Part shown: positions 14,974 to 23,722 of the stretch, in pieces | Numbering within the stretch: position 1 is the first letter of the stretch | Layout: the number at the start of each line of letters is the position of its first letter | Source of the DNA: an uncultured Mucilaginibacter sp. | GTDB taxonomy: Bacteria; Bacteroidota; Bacteroidia; Sphingobacteriales; Sphingobacteriaceae | DNA length: 40,788 bases | Direction of reading: 5' to 3' | NCBI RefSeq assembly: GCF_946481715.1 | Contig: NZ_CAMLOV010000029.1 | Location: 1 to 40,788, forward strand | Program-made: the position numbers and the translations under genes | The notes under the pieces: model-generated | The model's input: the letters and a program-made list of their open reading frames with translations, nothing else | The model's database searches: none | Told to the model about the DNA's origin: nothing

Positions 14974-17900
14974 ATGAAAAGAATTTTACTCTTATTAAAA
15001 AGCAACCTGCAAAAAGGGACTTATGCTATACCGGCTGCTTTTTTGTTATTAGTATTGCTGGGCATTAGCACAGCTTCTCGTGCGCAGGTTGTTTACAGCA
15101 TGGGCGAACCGGGTAACACGACTGCCGCTACCTCGGGCGATTTGATCAAAAAAATGAACTACGACGGCACCAACGGAAGTACCGTTATTACAGGTGCCAA
15201 CGCCGGGCTGATACAACCGCTCAACGTTGCGTTGGATGGTAATAACAACCGCATTTTCGTATCCGAGGGTAACTTAAGCGGTAATGTTATCAAAGTTATT
15301 ACCGGTAGCTCGGTGACAAGTACCATTACCAGCGCCAATTCTGCTTATATAAAGGATATAAATTACGATGTGGTTGGTAATTGGCTGTATTACATTACCG
15401 AAGGCGGCGATATTACGCAAGCTACCGCAAATGATGCCCTTTACCGGGTACACCCGGACGGTACCGGCACGCAAACCGTGGCTGCATCGATAACAAAAAA
15501 CCCTTACAGGCTTGAAGTGGATGCGGCTAATAATAAAGTGTACGTAGTTGATGTATCTTTTAGCGGCAGAAGCATAAAAACCGTCGACCTGGCCAATAGC
15601 AACGCCGTTACCTCGCGCGCATTTGCCACAACATTGAACTCGGTTTATGACGTCGCCTTAGATAAGGTTACCGGGTATTTGTACTATTGTGCCGAAGGGG
15701 GGAGTGCTGCTACACTTTCCGCCACCGACCAGGTAAGAAGACAAAATATCGACGGTACGGGTGATGTTCAAATAGCAGCTTCGGTTTGTAATTCCCCTTT
15801 TCGCTTAGGCCTGGATGCGGGCAATAACCGCCTCTACGTTGGCGATGCTTACTATGGCACGGGAAAAATCGTTGCCATAAACCTCACAAATAACACGTTC
15901 AGTACGACACTCAATTTCGCAACCGGCCAGAATTTTCCACAGATATATGATTTTGGAGTACCTGACCGGCCAACGGTAACCACCACAGCTGCATCATCAG
16001 TAACAGCAACGGGGGCAACACTGGCAGGCACATTAGTGTACGGCTACGGTATGAGCACCGAACGCGGCGTTGTTTATAGTTCTACCAACAGCACGCCAAC
16101 CGTAAGCGATACCAAAGCTGCAAACGCCACGGTAACCACAAATGGCGCATATTCGGCAAGTGTTACCGGCTTAACACCGGTTACCACTTATTATGCGCGG
16201 GCCTATGCTGTAAATGGAGCGGGTACAACTTATGGCGCGGTGGTTACATTTACAACAATATCTAACGATGCAAACCTTTCGGCTTTTACCATTAGTTCGG
16301 GTACGTTAAGCCCTGCGTTTGCAGCGGGCACAGTTAGTTACACCGCATCGGTAACAAATGCTACAACATCCATTACGGTAACGCCAACCCGCAACCAGGC
16401 CAACGCCACTATTAAAGTTAATACCGTAGCTGTAAACTCCGGTTCCGCTTCTGGCAATTTAAGTTTAGCCATTGGCAATAACACCATCACCACGGTGGTA
16501 ACCGCGCAAGATGCAAGCACCAAAACTTACACCCTTACGGTAACCCGCCCCAAAGCGGTACAAACCATTACCTTCGCCTCAACTGCTACCAAAACCTACG
16601 GCAATGCCGACTTTGCACCGGGTGCAAGCACAAACAGCGGGCTTACCATAAGCTACGTAAGCAGTAATACCGCTGTTGCGACAATCGTAAGCGGGCAAAT
16701 ACATATCGTAGCCCCTGGTACCACAACCATCACCGCATCGCAGGCGGGTGATGCTAATTATTTGGCAGCGAGTGATGCCACCCAAACCCTTACGGTAAAC
16801 AAGGCCTTAGTAACTATTACGGCCAATGCAGCAAGCAAAACCTACGGCGATGCCGACCCTGCTTTCACTTATGCAGTAACCTCGGGCGCAGTAGTTAGCG
16901 GCGATACTTTTACCGGTACTTTAACGCGCGATGCAGGTGTTAACGCGGGCAATTATAATATTACCCAGGGAACTGTAGCCTTAAACAGCAGCAAATACAC
17001 ACTCACTTTTGTAAGCGGCGTGTTCACGGTAAACAAGCGGGCTATCAGCATCCAGCCTGCACCAGCAACCAAAGCTTACGGCGATGCCGACCCGGGAGGT
17101 TACCCTTATTACTATAGGGTAGGTTCGCTGGCAAGCACCGATGGCATGACCGGCTCATTCGTACGGGCGGCTGGAGAGGTGCCGGGTACTTATGCTTTAA
17201 GTTTAGGAACCAAGTACCCCGTAAACGCCACAACGGGGGTAGACCAAAGCGCTAACTACACCATCACTTATATACCCGAGTATTTAACCATTACCAAAAG
17301 GCTCATAACCCTGCGCCCTGTACCGGCCACAAAAGTTTATGGCAATGCCGATCCGGGCTTCCCTTATCAATTTGCTGTAGGTTCGCTTGCGCCCGGCGAA
17401 GGTATGACGGGCACATTCGGCAGGGCCGCAGGAGAGGATGTAGGTGTTTACGCATTGACCCTCGGTACCAAAAGACCGGTGAACGCTACAACCGGGGTAT
17501 TTACAGATCAGTACTATACCATATCGTTTATATCTGATAACCTTACTATAACTGCCAAACCTATCACTGTTAACATCGCCCCACAGACCAAAAACTACGG
17601 CGATGCAGACCCCGCACTTACTTATGTAAACACGCCTTTAAGCTTTGGCGATACCTTCACCGGCTCATTGACCCGCGCGCCGGGCGAGAGCTTCGGTACC
17701 TATGCCATTAGCCAGGGTACATTAGCGCTAAGCAGCAACTATACCTTAGGTTTCGTTGGTGCTAATTTAACCATCAACAAGAAAACCATTAATGTAAATG
17801 CTACCGCCAAAAGCAAAACCTTTGGCGACAGCGACCCTGCGCTAACCTACACCGCTGATGCATTGGCCAGTGGCGACAGCTTTAGCGGTGCGCTAACCCG

Positions 17901-20900
17901 TGCGGCAGGAGAAGGCTTTGGCACCTATGCCATTAGCCAGGGTACGCTTGCACTGAGCAACAGCAGTAATTATACCCTGAATTTTACTGGCGCTGATTTA
18001 ACCATTAACAAGAAAACTATTAACGTAACCGCTGCCGCCAAAAGCAAAACCTACGGCGACAGCGATCCAGCCTTAACCTATTCTGCCGATGCTTTAGTTG
18101 GCGGCGATAGCTTTACAGGCGCAATAACCCGCGCAGCAGGCGAAACCTTTGGCACTTATGCCATAACCCAGGGTACGCTTGCTTTAAATAGCAATTACAC
18201 ATTAAACTATACAGCTGCAGACCTAAGCATTGGCAAGCGTGCCATTGATATTTACTCGGGCAGTCGCGATGTGCCATACGGTGATCCCGACGGCATAATC
18301 GGGTACTCTTATTCGGGCACCCCGGTTTCGGGCGATACATTCTCAGGCGCACTTGGCCGCCAGCCGGGTACTGCACTGGGTACTTACGCCACCACCTTAG
18401 GTGATTTCCAGATAAGCAATGGCGCCAACTACGATCTGATCTTCCATAGCGGGCTGTTCAATATCGTACAACGGGAGATCATCGTATCGGGTGGTTCTAC
18501 CTTTAAGATCTATGGCGATGCCGATCCTGCTATTAATTACAGCATCTACTCGGGCACACTGCTGGGCGGCACCCAAATTACAGGCGCATTAACCCGCGAT
18601 GCGGGTGAAACAGCGGGCCCGTATAACGTAAGCCTCGGTACTTTAGCCATTAACGACAGCAATTATAAACTGACTTTCCAAGGCGGGTACTTCGAGATAG
18701 ACCGTGCACCCCTTACTCTTACTATCGATAATAAAACCAAAGTTGCTACCAAGCCAAACCCGGCGCTTACCTATAGCGTAACCGGTTATAAAAATGGCGA
18801 TACCGAGGCAACAGCATTTAACTCGGCTATCCAACTAACAACCGACGCGAACATCAATTCAGCCGCAGGCGATTATAATATTTATGTTAATGGCGGCGCA
18901 TTCGCTCCCAACTACAACGTTACCACGGTAGGAGGTACTTTAACTGTAACACCTGCATCAACCGTTAATACGCTGGCAAGCGCTACGCTGAACGGTGGCG
19001 GTTTTAACGAAGCTTTTGACCCTGCAACAGACTTCTACACCGTAAGTATCCCTAACGGTTCTACATCAGCAACATTAATTGCAAACGTAACCGATCCGCT
19101 TTCTACGCTATCGATAGGCGCCTATCCGGCGGTTGCAACGCCAATTGCACCGGGCACGCCTTATACCATCAGCTTTAGCAACAACAATACCACGCAGGTT
19201 GGCGTACATGTAACGGCAGAGAACGGCGATATAAAATCTTACTACTTTAACGTAAGCCCTATCCCGTCAGATTCTAAGCTATCAAACCTGGACAGCGGCG
19301 TGGGCATCATCAGTCCATCGTTTAACCCGTTGGTTACCGCGTATACGCTTAACGTTTCTGCCGAAACAGAATCGGTTCTTATCACCCCAACCACGCATGA
19401 CCCTGCCGCTAAAGCGAGAGTTAACGGCGGTGCCGGTGGTGGCGGCGAAGGCGGCGTTGTATATGGTGCTAAAACCGTATTCTTGTACGAAGGCGAAAAT
19501 CATATCAGTATAAATGTAAAATCGGCCGATAATACCGGCAACACTTTTTACACTCTTACTATTAACCGCCCAATTACGCTTGCCGGCCTTACGCTTAGCG
19601 CAGGTACACTTAGCCCGGCCTTCGACCCAACGGTTACTACTTACACCGCTAAGGTGCCCGAGTCGGTACCAAGCGTTACCATAACACCATCGGCAAGGCA
19701 GGATTTTTACCAGCTATTGGTAAATGGCGATTATGTTGGCAATAACACCGCATCAACCCCAATAACCATTGCGGATGGCGTACCAACCGTTATCACCACA
19801 AAAATTACAGCAGGCGATGGCGTAAGCAGCAAAACGTACACCATTAATGCCATACACGCATCAAGCAATGCCGATTTAGCTAACATAAGCGTAAGCGAGA
19901 GCACTTTAGATCCTGTGTTCGAAAGCGCTACCGGTACTTACAATGTTTATCTGCCAAATTCTGTTTCGGCAATATCATTTACCCCAACATTGGCCAATGC
20001 CAATGCAACCATGACGGTTAACGCCAGCCCTGCAACATCGGGTGCCGTCTTCAACATTAACAACCTTAGCGTTGGCCTACATAATTACTACATTGTAGTA
20101 ACTGCCGAGGATGGTGTGGTTACCAAAACCTACACCTTAAGTATAACCAGGCCACCTTCAAACGAACCAGGTTTAGCCAATTTAACGCTTAGCCAGGGCA
20201 GCCTATCGCCGGCATTCAACCCAACTGCCGATCCTAATTACTCGGTAACTTTACCAGCCGGTGTCGAGTCGGTAGATATTACACCCGTGCTTATAGATAC
20301 CACGGCAGTACTGCAGGCAAGGCTTAATGGCCACAACCTGGCCATACCAAACCAGCATTTAATAACTGTGCCGGTTAATGCCCTTTACAACACGCTTACC
20401 CTTACCAGTACCGCACAGGATGGCACTACCATTGCCATTTATACCATCACGCTGGAACGCCCAACATCTACAGATGCAACGTTAAGCGCCCTTACAACCA
20501 GCATAGGCACCTTTACACAGCCGTTTAACAGCGCAACTACCGCTTATGACGTAGTGGTGCCTGATGAAACCATCAACATTAATTTAACACCAGTGGCTAC
20601 CAGTGGCTTTGCCTCTATAAAAGTGAACGGAGTACCCATGGCAAAAGGCTTTAGCTCGCAAAGCTTGCCTGTAAGCGCATCTGTAAACAATTACCCAATT
20701 GAGGTAACTGCAGAAAGCGGTGCAACCAATACCATTGGCGTGCGGGTTATACGTGCCTCCGCTACTAATCCCAGCCTGGTTAATTTGACAAGCAGCGTGG
20801 GCACATTGAGCCCTGCGTTTGGCGGCGATGTACTGAATTATGCAATGGAAGTTGCGGCTAACGTAAGCAGCATAACATTTACCCCAACTTCGGTTGATCC

Positions 20901-22635
20901 TTCGGCTGCTATAACCATAAACGGCACAACTGTTGCCAGTGGTGCGGCATCTGCGCCAATTAGCTTATACAGTGGCGAAAACACTATTAATGTAACGGTA
21001 GCCCCGTCGGCAGGTGGCACTACCAAAACTTACGCAGTGATTGTCCGCCGCCAGCCATCTGCCAATGCGCTATTAAGCCAGCTTGTAATCAGCCCGTTTG
21101 GCACCATTACCAACACCACAGGCACCGCAGATTTTAATCGCTCGTTATCCGTAACTGCAGAGGTAACAAGCATTACCATAACGCCGGTGGCAGCCGATGC
21201 GGGTGCAACTATAAAAGTAGCCGGTGACGTGGTAGCCAGCGGCACCGCTTCGGGCAACATAGCGCTCAATAGTGGTACAACAGTTATCCCGATTGAAGTA
21301 ACAGCCGAAGACGGCACAACCATAAAAACGTATTCGTTATCGGTTAGCCACCTCGCGGCGTCAAGCGCCCTGCTCACCCAGATAGCCACTACGCCAAAAG
21401 CTACTATTAAAAACACCACCGGGCCAGCCGATTTTAATCGCACAATTTCGGTTCCGGTTAGCGTTTCGGATATCAGCCTTACGCCAACAGCAGCCGACCC
21501 TAACGCAACTATAAAGGTAAACGGGGTGGTGGTAGCCAGTGGCGAACCATCGGCCAGCGTACCACTTTCTATCGGCGTAACGGTAGTAGTTAACATAGAA
21601 GTAACCGCAGCAATAGGCGGTACCGTTAAAACTTACTCAATTTCCATCACCCGGCAGCAATCAGCCCAAGCGCTGCTGACCAAGATAACCAGTAACCCTA
21701 AAGCAACCCTTACAACCATTGCCGGGCCTGCAGATTTTAACCGTTCGGTGTCGGTAAGCGCTTCCGCTACAACAATAAGCTTCACGAGCATAGCAGCAGA
21801 TACCGCAGCCACCATCCGCGTTAACGGAAGTGTTGTTGCCAGTGGCGCAGCCAGCCAGGCTATACCATTGCCGCAACTGGTAACGGCGGTAAACATAGAA
21901 GTGACTGCGGCCGACGGAATAACTACTAAGACCTATGCCATAACAGTAAACCGCGCGCCACGCACTGCCGCCGTGTTAACCAAGCTAAAGTTAAACCCGT
22001 CGGCAACGATATCGGCAACCACAGGCCCGGCCGACTATAACCGAGTGGCTACCGTTCCGGCAAGCACAACAGCGGTAAGCTTAGCGGCCACCGCATCAGA
22101 CATGGCCGCAACGGTACGTACCAACGGCACCCTTGTTGCAAGTGGCGTGCCATCAGGCAGCATACCACTTACTGGTAGCAGCACGCTAATAACTGTAACG
22201 GTAACGGCAGAAGACGGGGTAACCACTAAAACCTACGCCCTAACGGTAAATAAGGCAGCTGCCCCTGTAATTATAGCAGCTACCCCAAATAAAAACCAAA
22301 ACCAATTAGACGTACTACAAAAGCCCGCCGATAACCAAATCCCTGCACAGGAAGAACTTATTGTTAAACAAGCGGTATCGCCGAACGGAGACGGCATTAA
22401 CGACCGTTTTACAATAACCGGCATAAACGCTTACCCGCTTAATACTGTAAAGGTGATGAACCGTAACGGCGATGTGATTTACGAAGCAAAAGGCTATGAT
22501 AACGAAAGCAAAGCATTCGACGGGCATGCCAGCAACGGTACGCTGCAACAGCCGGGTACTTATTTCTATTCGGTAGAATACAAGAAAGGCGACGAAACAA
22601 AACGCAAAACTGGGTATATCGTAATTAAATATTAA
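14974..22635 (+). CDS. Giant modular T9SS-secreted protein (beta-propeller, MBG and cadherin-like repeats, CHU_C domain)
   Basis: A 2553-aa surface or secreted protein. Layout: signal peptide 1-37 (SRA|QV); a YncE/LDLR-B-like beta-propeller 38-330 with repeated D-G-T and N-N-R-I/L-(F/Y)-V patterns; an Fn3-like domain about 331-430; one cadherin-like beta-sandwich about 431-526; about ten MBG/Ig-like repeats 528-1328; eleven more cadherin-like repeats about 1332-2430; a Gln/Asn-rich linker; and a C-terminal CHU_C/type B sorting domain about 2464-2553 (SPNGDGINDRF at its start). CHU_C domains direct export by the type IX system and pair with PorP/SprF partners; such a gene is next. The propeller may bind a ligand, with the repeats as a stalk. 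No catalytic domain is seen. Confidence 0.92.
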   Translation: MKRILLLLKSNLQKGTYAIPAAFLLLVLLGISTASRAQVVYSMGEPGNTTAATSGDLIKKMNYDGTNGSTVITGANAGLIQPLNVALDGNNNRIFVSEGNLSGNVIKVITGSSVTSTITSANSAYIKDINYDVVGNWLYYITEGGDITQATANDALYRVHPDGTGTQTVAASITKNPYRLEVDAANNKVYVVDVSFSGRSIKTVDLANSNAVTSRAFATTLNSVYDVALDKVTGYLYYCAEGGSAATLSATDQVRRQNIDGTGDVQIAASVCNSPFRLGLDAGNNRLYVGDAYYGTGKIVAINLTNNTFSTTLNFATGQNFPQIYDFGVPDRPTVTTTAASSVTATGATLAGTLVYGYGMSTERGVVYSSTNSTPTVSDTKAANATVTTNGAYSASVTGLTPVTTYYARAYAVNGAGTTYGAVVTFTTISNDANLSAFTISSGTLSPAFAAGTVSYTASVTNATTSITVTPTRNQANATIKVNTVAVNSGSASGNLSLAIGNNTITTVVTAQDASTKTYTLTVTRPKAVQTITFASTATKTYGNADFAPGASTNSGLTISYVSSNTAVATIVSGQIHIVAPGTTTITASQAGDANYLAASDATQTLTVNKALVTITANAASKTYGDADPAFTYAVTSGAVVSGDTFTGTLTRDAGVNAGNYNITQGTVALNSSKYTLTFVSGVFTVNKRAISIQPAPATKAYGDADPGGYPYYYRVGSLASTDGMTGSFVRAAGEVPGTYALSLGTKYPVNATTGVDQSANYTITYIPEYLTITKRLITLRPVPATKVYGNADPGFPYQFAVGSLAPGEGMTGTFGRAAGEDVGVYALTLGTKRPVNATTGVFTDQYYTISFISDNLTITAKPITVNIAPQTKNYGDADPALTYVNTPLSFGDTFTGSLTRAPGESFGTYAISQGTLALSSNYTLGFVGANLTINKKTINVNATAKSKTFGDSDPALTYTADALASGDSFSGALTRAAGEGFGTYAISQGTLALSNSSNYTLNFTGADLTINKKTINVTAAAKSKTYGDSDPALTYSADALVGGDSFTGAITRAAGETFGTYAITQGTLALNSNYTLNYTAADLSIGKRAIDIYSGSRDVPYGDPDGIIGYSYSGTPVSGDTFSGALGRQPGTALGTYATTLGDFQISNGANYDLIFHSGLFNIVQREIIVSGGSTFKIYGDADPAINYSIYSGTLLGGTQITGALTRDAGETAGPYNVSLGTLAINDSNYKLTFQGGYFEIDRAPLTLTIDNKTKVATKPNPALTYSVTGYKNGDTEATAFNSAIQLTTDANINSAAGDYNIYVNGGAFAPNYNVTTVGGTLTVTPASTVNTLASATLNGGGFNEAFDPATDFYTVSIPNGSTSATLIANVTDPLSTLSIGAYPAVATPIAPGTPYTISFSNNNTTQVGVHVTAENGDIKSYYFNVSPIPSDSKLSNLDSGVGIISPSFNPLVTAYTLNVSAETESVLITPTTHDPAAKARVNGGAGGGGEGGVVYGAKTVFLYEGENHISINVKSADNTGNTFYTLTINRPITLAGLTLSAGTLSPAFDPTVTTYTAKVPESVPSVTITPSARQDFYQLLVNGDYVGNNTASTPITIADGVPTVITTKITAGDGVSSKTYTINAIHASSNADLANISVSESTLDPVFESATGTYNVYLPNSVSAISFTPTLANANATMTVNASPATSGAVFNINNLSVGLHNYYIVVTAEDGVVTKTYTLSITRPPSNEPGLANLTLSQGSLSPAFNPTADPNYSVTLPAGVESVDITPVLIDTTAVLQARLNGHNLAIPNQHLITVPVNALYNTLTLTSTAQDGTTIAIYTITLERPTSTDATLSALTTSIGTFTQPFNSATTAYDVVVPDETININLTPVATSGFASIKVNGVPMAKGFSSQSLPVSASVNNYPIEVTAESGATNTIGVRVIRASATNPSLVNLTSSVGTLSPAFGGDVLNYAMEVAANVSSITFTPTSVDPSAAITINGTTVASGAASAPISLYSGENTINVTVAPSAGGTTKTYAVIVRRQPSANALLSQLVISPFGTITNTTGTADFNRSLSVTAEVTSITITPVAADAGATIKVAGDVVASGTASGNIALNSGTTVIPIEVTAEDGTTIKTYSLSVSHLAASSALLTQIATTPKATIKNTTGPADFNRTISVPVSVSDISLTPTAADPNATIKVNGVVVASGEPSASVPLSIGVTVVVNIEVTAAIGGTVKTYSISITRQQSAQALLTKITSNPKATLTTIAGPADFNRSVSVSASATTISFTSIAADTAATIRVNGSVVASGAASQAIPLPQLVTAVNIEVTAADGITTKTYAITVNRAPRTAAVLTKLKLNPSATISATTGPADYNRVATVPASTTAVSLAATASDMAATVRTNGTLVASGVPSGSIPLTGSSTLITVTVTAEDGVTTKTYALTVNKAAAPVIIAATPNKNQNQLDVLQKPADNQIPAQEELIVKQAVSPNGDGINDRFTITGINAYPLNTVKVMNRNGDVIYEAKGYDNESKAFDGHASNGTLQQPGTYFYSVEYKKGDETKRKTGYIVIKY
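16561..18957 (+). repeat. Array of MBG/Ig-like domain repeats inside the giant protein
   Basis: About ten consecutive units of 75-90 residues, marked by K-(T/A/V/N)-(Y/F)-G-(D/N)-(A/S)-D-P-A near 16588, 16846, 17069, 17333, 17590, 17815, 18046, 18268 and 18502, usually followed by GDxFxGxLxR and G-x-Y-x-I. The eighth (VPYGDPDG) and tenth (18706-18957) are divergent. Units 5-7 are the most alike at DNA level, suggesting recent duplication. Confidence 0.8.
18964..22260 (+). repeat. Array of cadherin-like beta-sandwich repeats inside the giant protein
   Basis: Eleven units of about 100 residues (about 300 bp), each with L-x-x-L-x-x-S-x-G-x-(L/I)-x-P-x-F at the start, I-x-x-T-P near the middle and K-T-Y-x-(L/I)-x-(V/I)-x-R at the end. 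The last four (from about 21055) form a sub-family carrying T-T-G-(P/T)-A-D-(F/Y)-N-R, which points to local expansion at the 3' end just before the sorting domain. Confidence 0.75.
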
Positions 22636-22696
22636 AACACACGGTAAATAAATCGGCCGTAACACATAAAACGATATATTTAGCACATACACCAGT

Positions 22697-23647
22697 ATGT
22701 TCAAAATGGCTAATAAACAAATAAAACCCGCCCTTGGGGCTATAGTAAAAAACGTTAAATTAATGAGCATTATCCTGCTGCTTTTAACAGGCAGCAGGGT
22801 AGCAGCCCAGCAAAATACGTTTAGCTATAACCAATACGCAGATAACCTTACCCCTGTAAACCCGGCCTATTCCCTGCTTGATAAGGCAGGCAACGTAAAT
22901 ATATTGGGCCGCAGGCAGTTTGTGGGGCTTGATGGCGCCCCAACAAGCTTACTTATGAGCCTAAGCGTCCCTTTAGAATCTATTGGCGCGTCGGCAGGTT
23001 TGTTTTTAGTAAACGATAAGTTTGCGGTAGAGAATCAAACGGAAGTAAACGCTTTCTTTGCCAAATCTATACAGCTGGCCAATTCGGCATATTTGTCGGT
23101 TTCGTTAAACGCGGGTATACGTAGCTACTTGGCCAATTATTCTACGCTTGACCCTAACGACCCGGTGTTTAGCCAGGATGTGCGCGAAACCAAGCCCAAT
23201 ATTGGTTTTGGCATAATGTTCTACAGCGATAATTATTACGTGGGTGTTTCCGTGCCCGAGCTCAGCTTCCGCAACCTGGGCAACGCATCGGTACAACAGG
23301 CCAACTACCTGCGCAGCCACTACTATTTTTGCGGAGGTGCATTAATAAAACTGAACGACGACGTACAATTTAAGCCTGCGTCGCTGGTGTCGTACCTGCA
23401 GGGGTCGCCCGTAATTGCAGATTTTTCGGGCACCGTTTATTTAAAAGAGCAATTGGGGCTTGGGGTAAACTACCGCACCAATAAGCAAGTGGCCGGCATC
23501 ATATCGGTAAACGCCAACAGCTTTAAAGTGGGCTACAGTTACCAGTTTGGTACATCATCATCAAATTTGGGCGGATATAATAACGCCACGCACGAGGTAA
23601 GCATCAGCTATCGCTGGGGTACCGATTTGCAAAGGAAGCTCCTGTAA
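22697..23647 (+). CDS. PorP/SprF family type IX secretion membrane protein
   Basis: A 316-aa outer-membrane beta-barrel of the PorP/SprF family, of usual length. A hydrophobic signal segment ends at about residue 37 (RVAA|QQNTF) and is followed by the family start YNQYADNLTPVNPAY and RRQFVGLDGAPTS. Three in-frame starts exist (22697, 22706, 22763); the third, MSIILLLL, would give a normal-length signal peptide. Family members anchor or help export T9SS type B clients, and the gene lies 61 bp after such a client, the usual pairing. The last strand ends SYRWGTDLQRKLL. A terminator-like hairpin overlaps its stop codon. Confidence 0.93.
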   Translation: MFKMANKQIKPALGAIVKNVKLMSIILLLLTGSRVAAQQNTFSYNQYADNLTPVNPAYSLLDKAGNVNILGRRQFVGLDGAPTSLLMSLSVPLESIGASAGLFLVNDKFAVENQTEVNAFFAKSIQLANSAYLSVSLNAGIRSYLANYSTLDPNDPVFSQDVRETKPNIGFGIMFYSDNYYVGVSVPELSFRNLGNASVQQANYLRSHYYFCGGALIKLNDDVQFKPASLVSYLQGSPVIADFSGTVYLKEQLGLGVNYRTNKQVAGIISVNANSFKVGYSYQFGTSSSNLGGYNNATHEVSISYRWGTDLQRKLL

Positions 23648-23674
23648 CAGCTTTTAAACCGGGCTGTTACTCTT
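23644..23674 (+). terminator. Terminator-like hairpin separating the T9SS pair from the next cluster
   Basis: GTAACAGC (23644-23651) pairs with GCTGTTAC (23663-23670) around an 11-nt loop, followed by TCTTAATAT. The 5' arm includes the stop codon of the PorP/SprF gene. This suggests that the cluster starting at 23723 is transcribed separately, with a promoter in the short gap, although I see no clear one. Confidence 0.55.
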
Positions 23675-23722
23675 AATATAAGTGTTCTGATCTCCATCTA
23701 AGTTCATCATCTTATTACAATT

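Noticed and set aside
21030..21596. 188-aa open frame on the minus strand inside the giant gene, and similar long antisense frames
   Set aside because: Valine/threonine-rich translation mirrors the codon pattern of the sense repeats; no start context or family resemblance.
14974..22635. Regular ~300-bp and ~230-bp DNA repeats that could be taken for a CRISPR array or satellite DNA
   Set aside because: They stay in one reading frame and match protein domain boundaries (MBG and cadherin-like), with no short identical repeat/spacer structure.
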